A stretch of 64,000 nucleotides of DNA from Aminobacter niigataensis (GTDB lineage: Bacteria > Pseudomonadota > Alphaproteobacteria > Rhizobiales > Rhizobiaceae), in contig NZ_JACHOT010000001.1 of the NCBI RefSeq assembly GCF_014200015.1, positions 1,302,001 through 1,366,000 on the forward strand. Reading direction: 5' to 3'. Numbering within the stretch: position 1 is the first letter of the stretch; every line of letters begins with the position of its first letter. The notes beneath the pieces were generated by a model that ran no database searches, was not told the origin of the DNA, and saw nothing but the letters and a program-made list of their open reading frames with translations. Positions 22,892 to 30,731 of the stretch are shown here, one piece after another. Both the position numbers and the translations under genes were made by a program.

Positions 22892-23441
22892 TGAGCATGT
22901 CTACCCATCGGCCGATCGCAGGCGTATCCAATGCTACGATCTGCGACGGACACTGAATTTTGCTATCCTTATGGACAGCGAGGAAAGCAGCATCACCTCC
23001 GCTAATCGTCAAATATCTACGGATCGACGAAATATCCCAAGAGAAAACAACGGCATCGCCGCCGTGCGAAAATATCTTGGGGGCCGGCACGCCCGATGCC
23101 TCGATAAACCCGAGGACACGGTTTGCGTCGCCAGCGGTCTCGACATCTATGGCATCGGCAAAACCTTCAGGTAAATCGGCCATTTCATCGAGAACGTAAA
23201 ACAGATTTGCGAACTGCAAGTCACTTGCTAATTCTCGCTGGACAGAACTGACACATGTTTCAACGGCCCGGAAAGAGGGTGTCACGCTCCAGGTCAGGAC
23301 TGGGACATCGTCAATGGAGCTTCCTTCGACAACCTGCGCCGGTTTTGGAATACCAGCCGATGAGTCCTCCGGAGCCGAGTCTAGCCATGCTCGGCGATAT
23401 GATGCTCTTGGCTTCGTTGCCGCAATCGCGCTCATTGCCAA
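22851..23441 (-). CDS. Unknown protein B of a three-gene cassette
   Basis: 196 residues. A Pro/Asp-rich N-terminus is followed by what looks like an alpha/beta domain (VPVLTWSVTPSFRAVETCVSSVQRELASDL..., GGDAVVFSWDISSIRRYLTISGGDAAFLAVH). The repeated GGDA segments near residues 127 and 149 could be an internal repeat. No known family. Overlaps the upstream gene by ten bases. Confidence 0.55.
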   Translation of the reverse strand: MAMSAIAATKPRASYRRAWLDSAPEDSSAGIPKPAQVVEGSSIDDVPVLTWSVTPSFRAVETCVSSVQRELASDLQFANLFYVLDEMADLPEGFADAIDVETAGDANRVLGFIEASGVPAPKIFSHGGDAVVFSWDISSIRRYLTISGGDAAFLAVHKDSKIQCPSQIVALDTPAIGRWVDMLSANNSGAVKNARR

Positions 23442-24175
23442 AGCCCTTTCAATTCACCGCTTGCCCGAAGGCTCAGCGCTTCGCTGGCGATTTCCTGCCA
23501 AAGCTGATGTTGAGCTGAAGGGGTGATCGGTGGGAACATCGGAACAGTATTGACATCGACAGAAAGACTGGCGCCGAAATTGTTCACTGATCCAGACGAA
23601 ATCACCTGCGATGTAGCGTCGATCATCAGCGACTGAAAGCTAGCAACCCCAAATTTGAGCAGCCGATTCAAAGTAATCTCGCTGGCCAATTTCTTGCGAA
23701 CATTTAGCTGGAAAGACAAATCAGTAACATCGAAATCTCGCAGCGAAAGATCAAATTTTGGTGCGATCAACTGGTTCGCGTGCCGATGGCTGTCCGCGGG
23801 CTTAATAAGGTTGAGAACCAATGCCAACCTGTTCACTTCGTGCAATTGATCGCTAACAACCCCAACTTGCTGAGAAATGCGCTCAACTACCCCGGTAGTG
23901 TCGCCAATTAGGGGCGGCCGGCCCTCATCTTCTTCCGAATGAGCCTGGACAACCAGATCGATCCGACTGGCTTGCACCAACAGCTGGCAAGCCAGTCCAT
24001 CGAAAACTCCGGAGGCCGCCGACAAATGAGGAGCCGCAACGGTTGGATTTCGATTGACCTGAAATGAGTCAGCCTCACGCCCAAAAATAGATGAAAATAC
24101 ATCTTGAGCCTGCAGTCGACGAGCATCACTCGCAAACCACACAAATTGGACGCCCATAGCATCCCAATTACTCAT
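23432..24175 (-). CDS. Unknown protein A of a three-gene cassette
   Basis: 247 residues, first gene of the cassette; ATG at 24175 with ggtgaaa upstream. It opens MSNWDAMGVQFVWFASDARR and is rich in beta-prone stretches (LACQLLVQASRIDLVVQA, LSLRDFDVTDLSFQLNVRKKLASEITLNRLLKFG). It ends with a sensor-like NNFGASLSVDVNTVPMFPPITP. I recall similar unassigned proteins in other bacteria but no name or function. Base composition is lower in G+C than the phage genes to the left. Confidence 0.55.
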   Translation of the reverse strand: MSNWDAMGVQFVWFASDARRLQAQDVFSSIFGREADSFQVNRNPTVAAPHLSAASGVFDGLACQLLVQASRIDLVVQAHSEEDEGRPPLIGDTTGVVERISQQVGVVSDQLHEVNRLALVLNLIKPADSHRHANQLIAPKFDLSLRDFDVTDLSFQLNVRKKLASEITLNRLLKFGVASFQSLMIDATSQVISSGSVNNFGASLSVDVNTVPMFPPITPSAQHQLWQEIASEALSLRASGELKGLWQ

Positions 24176-24278
24176 GGAATTTCACCGACCCAACCCCCGT
24201 GACACAGGAGGAATGACGCAAAGCGCCACAGTTTTCAACAATCATTTTACGCAACGAATATAGGTCAGAGTTTGTCCC

Positions 24279-25709
24279 TTACAAATGGCTACCATCAATA
24301 TCCCGATCTCTTGGTTCGCTGGCGGCTCGTAGCCGACGTGTTTGCGCGCGCGCGACGATCTCTGGGTCAAAAGGCAGCGCAATCTTTGTAAGTTCGTCGC
24401 GCTGCCAGGCCAGCGAACCGCCGCTCCCATATCTCGGCCGCTGAATGGTGTGACCCATCAGGCCGCGGCGCAGTTCCTCGTCGAGCCCGCCCTCCTTCAT
24501 CCGATCCTCGAACGAATGCCTGAGGCTGTAGAAGGTGTGCTTGTCGGAGGGCAGCAGCTTGTTGTCGCGCAGATACTTGTTGATCGCCGTCGTCAGGCTG
24601 TTTTCTTTGTCACGGTAGCGCGGGAAGCCATTCGGGTGGGCTTGGAATACGGCAAGCGCCACGCCTACCAGCGGGATCGATCGCACGGACGACTCCGTCT
24701 TGATCTCACGGGGATTGTCGTGATCTTCCCGCGGCTCAATGCGAATATAGGGCACCTCGGCCTTCATGAAGATCTCGGTCTTCTGTAGATTGCACAGCTC
24801 GCTCGGTCGCGCGCCGGTCTCTATCATGGCAAGTAGCACGCCGCGTGCTTGGGGGTTCAACCCAGTCAGGGCATCACCGGTCAGCAGTTTGGTCTTTATC
24901 CACTCTGTCGGTATAGGCGGTCTCGACCGTTTCGTCTTCTCCGCGAAGCCGAGCCCATCGAATGGGTTCTGCTTGATCTCGATGCCCTGGTGCTTGTGGT
25001 AGCTCTCATAGAGCCCCCGCAGATTGCCCAGGTCTCGATTGCCTGACGTGGGCTTATGCGTGGATCGAGCGCCTTTCTTCTTAGGCGCAATCCTTTCAAG
25101 CCACAGATTGTATAGTTTGAGCGCATCGCTGCGAGTGATCTCTGAAATCGGCAGGTCGCCGCAGACATCGACTAAATTGTTGACGGCCCTCTGCTTCACC
25201 TTCCGCCAGGATCGCTTCTGGCTCTCACTTTTGCCGCGGAGCTCGTCGTGAACGATCTCATCGGTGTAGACCTTGAACGCTGCTGTGAGGGTAACTGACG
25301 GGGCTGGAATGGTTCCCATGACAGCCCGATTGGTGGCTGGCAACGTGCGCTCGTCCATCACCGCCTCCAGGCGGGAAACCACGTCGCGCAAGTCCCCTGA
25401 AGCAATATCCTCGGATGACTGATAGCGGAACCCCATCGCCTCGACGCGCTTCACCGCTGCCTTGTAGCGGGCCTGAGCAACGGCGCTCGGCTCGTCGGTG
25501 ATCATGGAAGCCCAAAGCTGGTCGTCAGCCGTTTCTAAGGCGTCCCTCTTGCTGCGAGCCAGCGCCAGGTCCGACGTCTTCAACGACGTTCGAACATGCG
25601 GTGCCCGCGCGTCCTTGTCGGCCACGACAGCCGGCACGCGTCGCTTGTAATGGTAAATCCCCCGGCGCAGGATCAGGTGACGATCCTGGTCGTTTCTGTT
25701 ATTACGCAT
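24279..25709 (-). CDS. Tyrosine site-specific integrase with DUF6538 N-terminus
   Basis: 476 residues. The N-terminal DRHLILRRGIYHYKRRVPAVVADKD is the DUF6538 arm-binding type. A core-binding domain covers about 140-250, and the catalytic domain carries R301 (ETGARPSEL), a likely K337, R397 in YSLRH (Tyr replaces the usual His of HxxR), H420 (LMGH) and nucleophile Y427 (RPRYGSG). It integrates and excises the element. Three TGTGGCAC direct repeats lie just upstream. It marks the right end of the element, beyond which core genes begin. Confidence 0.9.
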   Translation of the reverse strand: MRNNRNDQDRHLILRRGIYHYKRRVPAVVADKDARAPHVRTSLKTSDLALARSKRDALETADDQLWASMITDEPSAVAQARYKAAVKRVEAMGFRYQSSEDIASGDLRDVVSRLEAVMDERTLPATNRAVMGTIPAPSVTLTAAFKVYTDEIVHDELRGKSESQKRSWRKVKQRAVNNLVDVCGDLPISEITRSDALKLYNLWLERIAPKKKGARSTHKPTSGNRDLGNLRGLYESYHKHQGIEIKQNPFDGLGFAEKTKRSRPPIPTEWIKTKLLTGDALTGLNPQARGVLLAMIETGARPSELCNLQKTEIFMKAEVPYIRIEPREDHDNPREIKTESSVRSIPLVGVALAVFQAHPNGFPRYRDKENSLTTAINKYLRDNKLLPSDKHTFYSLRHSFEDRMKEGGLDEELRRGLMGHTIQRPRYGSGGSLAWQRDELTKIALPFDPEIVARAQTRRLRAASEPRDRDIDGSHL

Positions 25710-25726
25710 TTACGGCGCCTAAAGAT

Positions 25727-25758
25727 GTGGCACAAATTGTGGCACAATCTGTGGCACC
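25727..25758. repeat. Three TGTGGCAC direct repeats, likely integrase arm sites
   Basis: GTGGCAC begins at 25727, 25739 and 25751, an exact 12-base period, 18-50 bases upstream of the integrase start. The core TGTGGCACA is nearly palindromic. Position and spacing fit arm-type sites for the integrase N-domain or an excision factor. Confidence 0.5.
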
Positions 25759-25936
25759 AAAATGCGGTTCGGCGCAATACGAGAATTACAACCTCAGAAA
25801 AGATATTGATTTTTCAATATCTTACGGATAGGCACGCCCGCTAAGTGCGGGGCGTATCATCCGCACCAAAATCACCCTGCTGGCGGACTAGAAACCTCTT
25901 GGTAGAGAGTACCAGCCGGGCACGGCCCGACACCAT
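25759..25936. other. Probable right attachment region, phage/chromosome junction
   Basis: Between the arm repeats and the glycosyltransferase stop there is no gene. GCACCAAAAT occurs twice (about 25754 and 25870), and a CGCCC...GGGCG hairpin lies at about 25837-25856. No intact tRNA can be folded here, so the exact core of attR cannot be fixed without the left end of the element. Confidence 0.35.
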
Positions 25937-27208
25937 TCACAATGGCGCCGTGCCGCCTCGCAATGCCGACGCATAGACGTCCAGCACGGCGTCCACCTTG
26001 CGCTCCCAATCAAATTCGGCGCGGACACGAAGCTGCGCCGCCTGCCCCATTGACGCCCTGAGATCCGGCGAACTGGCGAGCTTCCGCAATGCCTCCGCCA
26101 GACCTTCGATCAACGCATCAGGCGAAAGCGGCGGCACGAGTATGCCGCATTCCGTGTTGAGGTAATCCAGCGGCCCTCCCCAGGCAGTGGCGATCACCGG
26201 CTTGGAAAGCGCCATAGCCTCAAGGACGACAGCGCCTCCGCATTCATACAGGCTGGGAAGTACCAGGGCGTCTCGAGCGGCCAGGGCCTCGGCGCATTCC
26301 TTCTGGCTCAGCCATCCCGCAAAGCGCACCTTGCCCGCAGCCTCGTCCGAGGAAAGAAGGCCCAGTTCGCGGGCAAGCTTTTCCAGCCGCTCGCGAGCGT
26401 CCCCGTCCCCCATGATCAACAGGCTCATGGGCGCAAGGTCCCTGGCCCGGGCAAACGCACGCAACAGCAGATCGACGCCCTTCCAGTCGACAAGACGCCC
26501 GGTGAAAACGAAGCGCGTATGCGAAGGTCCCGACTGCGGGTCTTGTGCGGCGGTTCCGCTCCACAGGGAAAAGTCCACGCCATTCTCGCAGATCTCGATG
26601 ACCTTGCCACCCAGGCCACCAGGCAAGGCCATGCGACTACGCTGGTTGGCGACCATGACCACGCTCGCCAGGCGCTTGCCGGGGATGAGCCGGTTCATCA
26701 CATTGGTCATCGCCCGGGCAGCGGCAACGGCATAATCCTCGAGCACGGAACTCCGATCGCGGAACCCCGGCGGAAACTCCATACCGCCATTCAGGGGGCC
26801 AACCACAACCGGCGCCCCAAGGCGAAAAAGCATCGACGGTTCACGAGGCGAGACAGGAATCGGCTGGTGGACGATTTGCACACCTTCTTCCACGACGAGA
26901 CGGCGTGCTTCTTTGACCTGTCGTCGCTGCGTCAAAATCCGCATCAGATAGCCGGTCGAAAAATTCGCCACACGCTGCGGAAGAAATGCCCCAAGGCGCC
27001 AGAGAAGACGAATTAACGGCGTGTCGGGTGTGAATATCACCCGCGGGTCATTACCGAAGAGACCTTCGAGTTCTTCCCGCGTCCGTTCATGCACGATAAG
27101 CCAAACATCGTAATTTCTGTCACGCAGGATGCGGAAGTACTGCAACGGCAGAATGGCCTCACCGCCAAGACGGGCCGAAGCGTGCTCTGCAACAATGGCA
27201 ATCTTCAT
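25937..27208 (-). CDS. GT4-family glycosyltransferase
   Basis: 423 residues. GT-B fold: an N-terminal MKIAIVAEHASARLGGEA glycine-rich loop, and a C-terminal donor domain beginning near 232 (FVFTGRLVDWKGVDLLLRAF). The E-x7-E motif is ECGGAVVLE at about 322-330 and GGPLDYL lies further on. It should transfer a sugar from an activated donor to an envelope or exopolysaccharide acceptor; the acceptor is unknown. It stands alone next to the attachment region, with no polysaccharide cluster beside it. Confidence 0.85.
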   Translation of the reverse strand: MKIAIVAEHASARLGGEAILPLQYFRILRDRNYDVWLIVHERTREELEGLFGNDPRVIFTPDTPLIRLLWRLGAFLPQRVANFSTGYLMRILTQRRQVKEARRLVVEEGVQIVHQPIPVSPREPSMLFRLGAPVVVGPLNGGMEFPPGFRDRSSVLEDYAVAAARAMTNVMNRLIPGKRLASVVMVANQRSRMALPGGLGGKVIEICENGVDFSLWSGTAAQDPQSGPSHTRFVFTGRLVDWKGVDLLLRAFARARDLAPMSLLIMGDGDARERLEKLARELGLLSSDEAAGKVRFAGWLSQKECAEALAARDALVLPSLYECGGAVVLEAMALSKPVIATAWGGPLDYLNTECGILVPPLSPDALIEGLAEALRKLASSPDLRASMGQAAQLRVRAEFDWERKVDAVLDVYASALRGGTAPL

Positions 27209-27293
27209 TTCATGCAGACTTCTTTTGCAAAATTGACAGAGACATAATTCGTCTCGTTATTTCACACATTCCTGGCCTCTGGAAGCGAACGTC

Positions 27294-27902
27294 TCAATAA
27301 AGCGGTTCCTCGAACAGCATGGTCTCGCCGTCCATCAAAGCCTTGATCTGGCCGCTGCCGTCCCTGGCCACCGCTACCTTGATGCCAAAGCTGCGTAATT
27401 CGGGTTCCGCGCCGGAGTTGCGCTTGCGCATCTCCTCCTCGATCGCCAGCCCCTCGCCTTCCGGCACGTAGAAGCGCTCGATGCCGTAGTCGACGCCGAT
27501 GGTCGAGCCCGGGGGCAGGCTCCAGCCATCGGTAACGTGCCCGACCATGTCGACTTCGTCTGCGCCGGCGGGCGTTGCAGCAGCAGCGCCCAGCCAGGCG
27601 GACGTCGCGCGCCAGTAGCCGTCAGCATCCTTCTTCAGCCGCACGACGACGGGCCCCGCCGTCGCCAGCTCGCCCTGGGCCAGGTTGGCGATCTTCTCCA
27701 CCTCTATGCGCGAAATGTCGTAGCCCAGCCGAACATAGTCGCCGCGCAACAGGTCGCGCGGGTCGACGGGCTCGACCTTGAGCAGCACTTCCTTGCCGTC
27801 GCGCAAGATCGCCGCACGTCCGGCGATCATCCAACCGAGGAAACCGATCTGCGCGAGCGCCAGCACGATGGCGGCAATGACGAGCTTGTAACGGGACATC
27901 AT
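27294..27902 (-). CDS. GDYXXLXY-domain membrane protein
   Basis: 202 residues. An N-terminal helix (LVIAAIVLALAQIGFLGWMI) is followed by a periplasmic domain with the family motif LRGDYVRLGYDISRIE near residue 50 and a second half ending YGIERFYVPEGEG. The family is found with DUF2157 proteins, as here, where the two genes overlap by ATGA. The function is unknown; an envelope role is likely from topology. Confidence 0.8.
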   Translation of the reverse strand: MMSRYKLVIAAIVLALAQIGFLGWMIAGRAAILRDGKEVLLKVEPVDPRDLLRGDYVRLGYDISRIEVEKIANLAQGELATAGPVVVRLKKDADGYWRATSAWLGAAAATPAGADEVDMVGHVTDGWSLPPGSTIGVDYGIERFYVPEGEGLAIEEEMRKRNSGAEPELRSFGIKVAVARDGSGQIKALMDGETMLFEEPLY

Positions 27903-29002
27903 GCTGCTCCTCGGGCCGGTTCGGGCTTCATCCGTCGTTCGATGCGGATGATCGCATAAGCGAGCCCCGCCAGGATTATTGCCGCTGCGAAGAAGAAGCC
28001 GGCCGTGCCGAGCATCGAGCCGACTGTCACGAGATAGACAATCGCCAGTTCGAAGGCGAAGCCGACATAGGCGATCCAGCGCAAGCCGCGACTCTCGCGG
28101 CCAAGGAAGACGATGGTCGCGGCAATGACCGCCAGCGCGACGGCGGCGGCAATGACAAAACCCTGCTCGTCGAACCTGTCGAGCTGAACCATGCCCATAC
28201 CAGAAAGGAAGCCGATCAGCGCATGCAGGGGCAGTCGCCCACCGAGTTGGACAAGGCGTTCCGCAGCGACAGGCGCCAGGGCCGCAACGGCGAGAAGCAC
28301 CGCCGAGACCAGCGCAAGCACCAGGCCAACCTCCAGCGACTCATAGTGAAAGCCGAGCAGCACCGCATAGAGAATGACCGACAGCGCAATCAGATGCCGG
28401 GCAGCGCGGCTCTGCGTCCAGAACGACAGCGCCCAGAACGCCGCCATGAAGACGACGAAGAAATGCGGGAATTCCGAGCGACGGAAGATATCGAAGCCCT
28501 TCAGCACCAGCCAGGCGTCGGCGATGCCGACAGCTGCGACGGTCAGCGCGTTGGAGCGCAGCGCGGCAGCGGCAATCGCCGTGCCGATGCACCAAGTGAC
28601 CACGGCCGCGCTTTCGTCGCCGGCGAAGTGGTACATCTGGCCGATCAGCGCGATCGAGCCGCCGAAAGCCGCGGCAGCGACCAGCCACAGCGCTTCGGCG
28701 ATACCACCGTGGCCACGCTGCTTGAGCAAGGCGCCACCGACATAGCCTGCGAAGATGACGGCGAACAAGGCGCCGACGCGGGCAATGCGCGGGATCGCTT
28801 CCCAGTTGGCGGCGACGAGGATGAGGATGGCGGCAGCAAACAAAAGAGCCGCCATGATCGCCAGGATCGAACCGAAATTGAGCCCGTTGCGCTCGCTGGC
28901 CTCGACGTCACGAACAAGCGCGTCACCGGTTGCCCGGTCAAGCAGCCCGGTTTCGACCCATCGGCCGATGTCGTTCTTCACCTTGGTGGCATAGCTCGCC
29001 AT
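27899..29002 (-). CDS. DUF2157 multi-span membrane protein
   Basis: 367 residues. A soluble N-terminal helix (WVETGLLDRATGDALVRDVEA) precedes about ten membrane segments starting with GSILAIMAALLFAAAILILV. This is the standard DUF2157 layout. It is co-transcribed with the GDYXXLXY gene downstream. No known biochemical role. Confidence 0.8.
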   Translation of the reverse strand: MASYATKVKNDIGRWVETGLLDRATGDALVRDVEASERNGLNFGSILAIMAALLFAAAILILVAANWEAIPRIARVGALFAVIFAGYVGGALLKQRGHGGIAEALWLVAAAAFGGSIALIGQMYHFAGDESAAVVTWCIGTAIAAAALRSNALTVAAVGIADAWLVLKGFDIFRRSEFPHFFVVFMAAFWALSFWTQSRAARHLIALSVILYAVLLGFHYESLEVGLVLALVSAVLLAVAALAPVAAERLVQLGGRLPLHALIGFLSGMGMVQLDRFDEQGFVIAAAVALAVIAATIVFLGRESRGLRWIAYVGFAFELAIVYLVTVGSMLGTAGFFFAAAIILAGLAYAIIRIERRMKPEPARGAA

Positions 29003-29149
29003 AAGTCGCGTCCCCCTGCCCGGCTGCCTGTTGTGGCCAAACCGTTGTGATCATGGCGAATTTCAGATTCGGTCGCAATTATGACCGAAGGCTTAATGCC
29101 CATTAATGCTGCAATGCACAAAACGCATTGCTGCCATGCGAGCATAGCG

Positions 29150-29178
29150 CTTCAATTTTGGGCAAGGCCATCCTATCT
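29150..29178 (+). promoter_or_regulatory. Possible heat-shock-type (RpoH) promoter for the DUF1127-sRNA unit
   Basis: CTTCAA, 17 bases, then CTATCT, close to the alphaproteobacterial RpoH pattern CTTGAA-N17-CTATAT. It lies 46 bases before the first DUF1127 start. In Rhodobacter the equivalent unit is stress-induced from an RpoH promoter. Confidence 0.45.
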
Positions 29179-29223
29179 ACGCCTCGTACACAGAAGAGAA
29201 AAGAAGACGAACGGAAAACGAAG

Positions 29224-29364
29224 ATGAACCTGATCCGCAATTACCGTAACTGGCGCCGCTACCGTGACACCGTCTCCGAGCTGAGCCGCCTGTCGAACCG
29301 TGAACTGACCGACCTCGGCATCACCCGCAGCGACATCCACTTCGTCGCGCGTAAAGCCATCTAA
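29224..29364 (+). CDS. DUF1127 small basic protein
   Basis: 46 residues, MNLIRNYRNWRRYRDTVSEL and the family ending LSNRELTDLGITRSDIHFVARKAI. DUF1127 proteins are very short Arg-rich factors that bind RNA and tune small RNAs and phosphate or stress responses in alphaproteobacteria. A second copy follows 51 bases downstream, then the hairpin cassette, the arrangement known for CcaF1 and the CcsR RNAs in Rhodobacter. Confidence 0.85.
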   Translation: MNLIRNYRNWRRYRDTVSELSRLSNRELTDLGITRSDIHFVARKAI

Positions 29365-29415
29365 CCGAAACCGGGTCCACTGGACCCACCTGTCCGAACC
29401 GAAAAGAGAACTAAA

Positions 29416-29556
29416 ATGAACTTGCTCCGCACTTACCGTAACTGGCGCGCTTATCGCGAGACGGTGAACGAGCTTGGCCGTCTGTCGAACCGCCAGCTTG
29501 CCGATCTCGGCATCAATCGTGGCGAGATCCAGTCGATCGCCCGCCGCGCAATCTAA
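29416..29556 (+). CDS. Second DUF1127 small basic protein
   Basis: 46 residues (MNLLRTYRNWRAYRETVNEL then GRLSNRQLADLGINRGEIQSIARRAI), about two thirds identical to the upstream copy, so a tandem duplication. Ribosome site aagagaa. It is separated from the hairpin array by only about 15 bases, with no terminator between them, so the mRNA probably continues into the small RNAs. Confidence 0.85.
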   Translation: MNLLRTYRNWRAYRETVNELGRLSNRQLADLGINRGEIQSIARRAI

Positions 29557-29571
29557 TTCAAGCTTTCCGTC

Positions 29572-29997
29572 AGCGCCGACCTCCTCCCCGGCAATGGCGG
29601 ATCCGGTCAGCTTCTTCCTCCCGATAAGCTGACCACCTTAACACACCCGCCCGACCTCCTCCCCGGGCGGGTGTCGTTACCCGAGAGCTTCGCCCTCTTC
29701 GAACTGGCGACAAGAATTCTGCCTGCGCCGACCTCCTCCCCGGCAAAGGCGAATAGGTCAGCTTCCTCCTCCCAGAAGGCTGACCACTCAAAACGACACC
29801 TGCCGGATCCTCCTCCCCCGGCAGGTGTTGTTACCCCGAGAGCATCGCCCTCTTCGAACTGGCGACAAGAATTCTGCCTGCGCCGACCTCCTCCCCGGCA
29901 AAGGCGAATAGGTCAGCTTCCTCCTCCCAGAAGGCTGACCACCCAAAACGACACCCGCCGGATCTCCTCCCCCGGCGGGTGTTGTTGTTTTGGCCCG
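29572..29997 (+). ncRNA. Cassette of three CcsR/cuckoo-type small RNA units (nine CCUCCUCCC hairpins)
   Basis: Three units, about 29572-29680, 29681-29834 and 29835-29990. Each has three hairpins with a C-rich loop: GCCG..CGGC (29575-29592, 29727-29744, 29882-29899), GGTCAGC..GCTGACC (29605-29634, 29756-29785, 29911-29940), and a longer ACACC..GGTGT stem (29643-29674, 29796-29828, 29951-29982). Seven loops carry exactly CCTCCTCCC; those at 29614-29622 and 29963-29971 differ by one base. The last hairpin is followed by TGTTGTTTT, a terminator. The loops complement Shine-Dalgarno sequences, as in the cuckoo RNA family found downstream of DUF1127 genes. Units 2 and 3 are nearly identical over about 155 bases. 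Confidence 0.8.
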
Positions 29998-30030
29998 CGA
30001 AAGTTCCAATTCGGTCCGATGTGCTGCTGT

Positions 30031-30636
30031 CTAGTTCAGCGCGCCGCTTTCGAGCACGCCACGCTGCTTCCAGTCGCGTAGCGGGATGATGTCGGGGGCG
30101 CCGCCCATCGGGGCATACCAGGAATCAACGACCCATTTCACGCCATCGGGCGCGCGGACCACGGCTGTCCAGTGCGGATAGCGGCCGTCGAGCAGGAAGC
30201 CACGCGAGGTTCTCGCCTCGACCTTGTGGTACCTGAACAGGCCACGCCCCTGGAGATAGCGCAGCAGCGCGTCAGTGTTGGTCGATTCGTCGACGCAATC
30301 CATCTGACCCTTGATCTTCGAGGCGCCGAACTCCGACTGGGGTGCGTCGCGTACGCCGGTCACCTGCTGCGCCCGCTTCTCGAAATAGCCCACTGCCCTT
30401 GCAATCGCCGCGCGCTCGGCTTTCGGCGAGGATCGGCCCGCAGCAAGGATCGAGGCAAATCTCGCAGCATCGCCTGGCCCGATGTCGAGGCGCGAACGGA
30501 AGGCGCAACTATAGCCATGGCAGATGTCGATGCGCTTCGTGCCCGGCGCGGCGTGGCTCGGCTTGGGGACAGCACCGACGGTCGAGACGGATAGCAGGCC
30601 CGCCAGCAGCACATGAGAGATTGAAAGCCTCGTCAT
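30031..30636 (-). CDS. Secreted protein with possible Cys-His-Asp triad
   Basis: 201 residues. A signal peptide (residues 1-29, cleavage near PSHA-AP) leads to a basic mature domain. [18 protein letters not shown] (Cys near 113), [11 protein letters not shown] (His near 155) and [11 protein letters not shown] (Asp near 170) are spaced like the C-H-D triad of transglutaminase-like or papain-fold proteins. Conserved in rhizobia, unnamed. It probably acts in the periplasm; activity not shown. Confidence 0.6.
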   Translation of the reverse strand: MTRLSISHVLLAGLLSVSTVGAVPKPSHAAPGTKRIDICHGYSCAFRSRLDIGPGDAARFASILAAGRSSPKAERAAIARAVGYFEKRAQQVTGVRDAPQSEFGASKIKGQMDCVDESTNTDALLRYLQGRGLFRYHKVEARTSRGFLLDGRYPHWTAVVRAPDGVKWVVDSWYAPMGGAPDIIPLRDWKQRGVLESGALN

Positions 30637-30731
30637 GGCAGCATCTTAAAAGTTGCCGCGCAGCGCCCGCAACCCCCTATCACCCGGCGCAATCGTTGCA
30701 TTCGCCCGCCCAAGGGATTATTCCCGCGACC

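Noticed and set aside
25837-25875. GC hairpin ending in CGCACCA near the phage junction, possible tRNA remnant
   Set aside because: The hairpin has no T-loop consensus and no acceptor partner; cannot be called a tRNA or a certain attachment core.
29572-29990. Regular repeats considered as a CRISPR array
   Set aside because: Units are about 155 bases with internal hairpins and no short repeat/spacer alternation; no cas genes nearby.
30342-30731. N-terminal extension of trmFO to a 599-residue protein
   Set aside because: Arg/Ser/Pro-rich sequence antisense to the secreted protein gene; TrmFO proteins start at the FAD loop, as at 30732.
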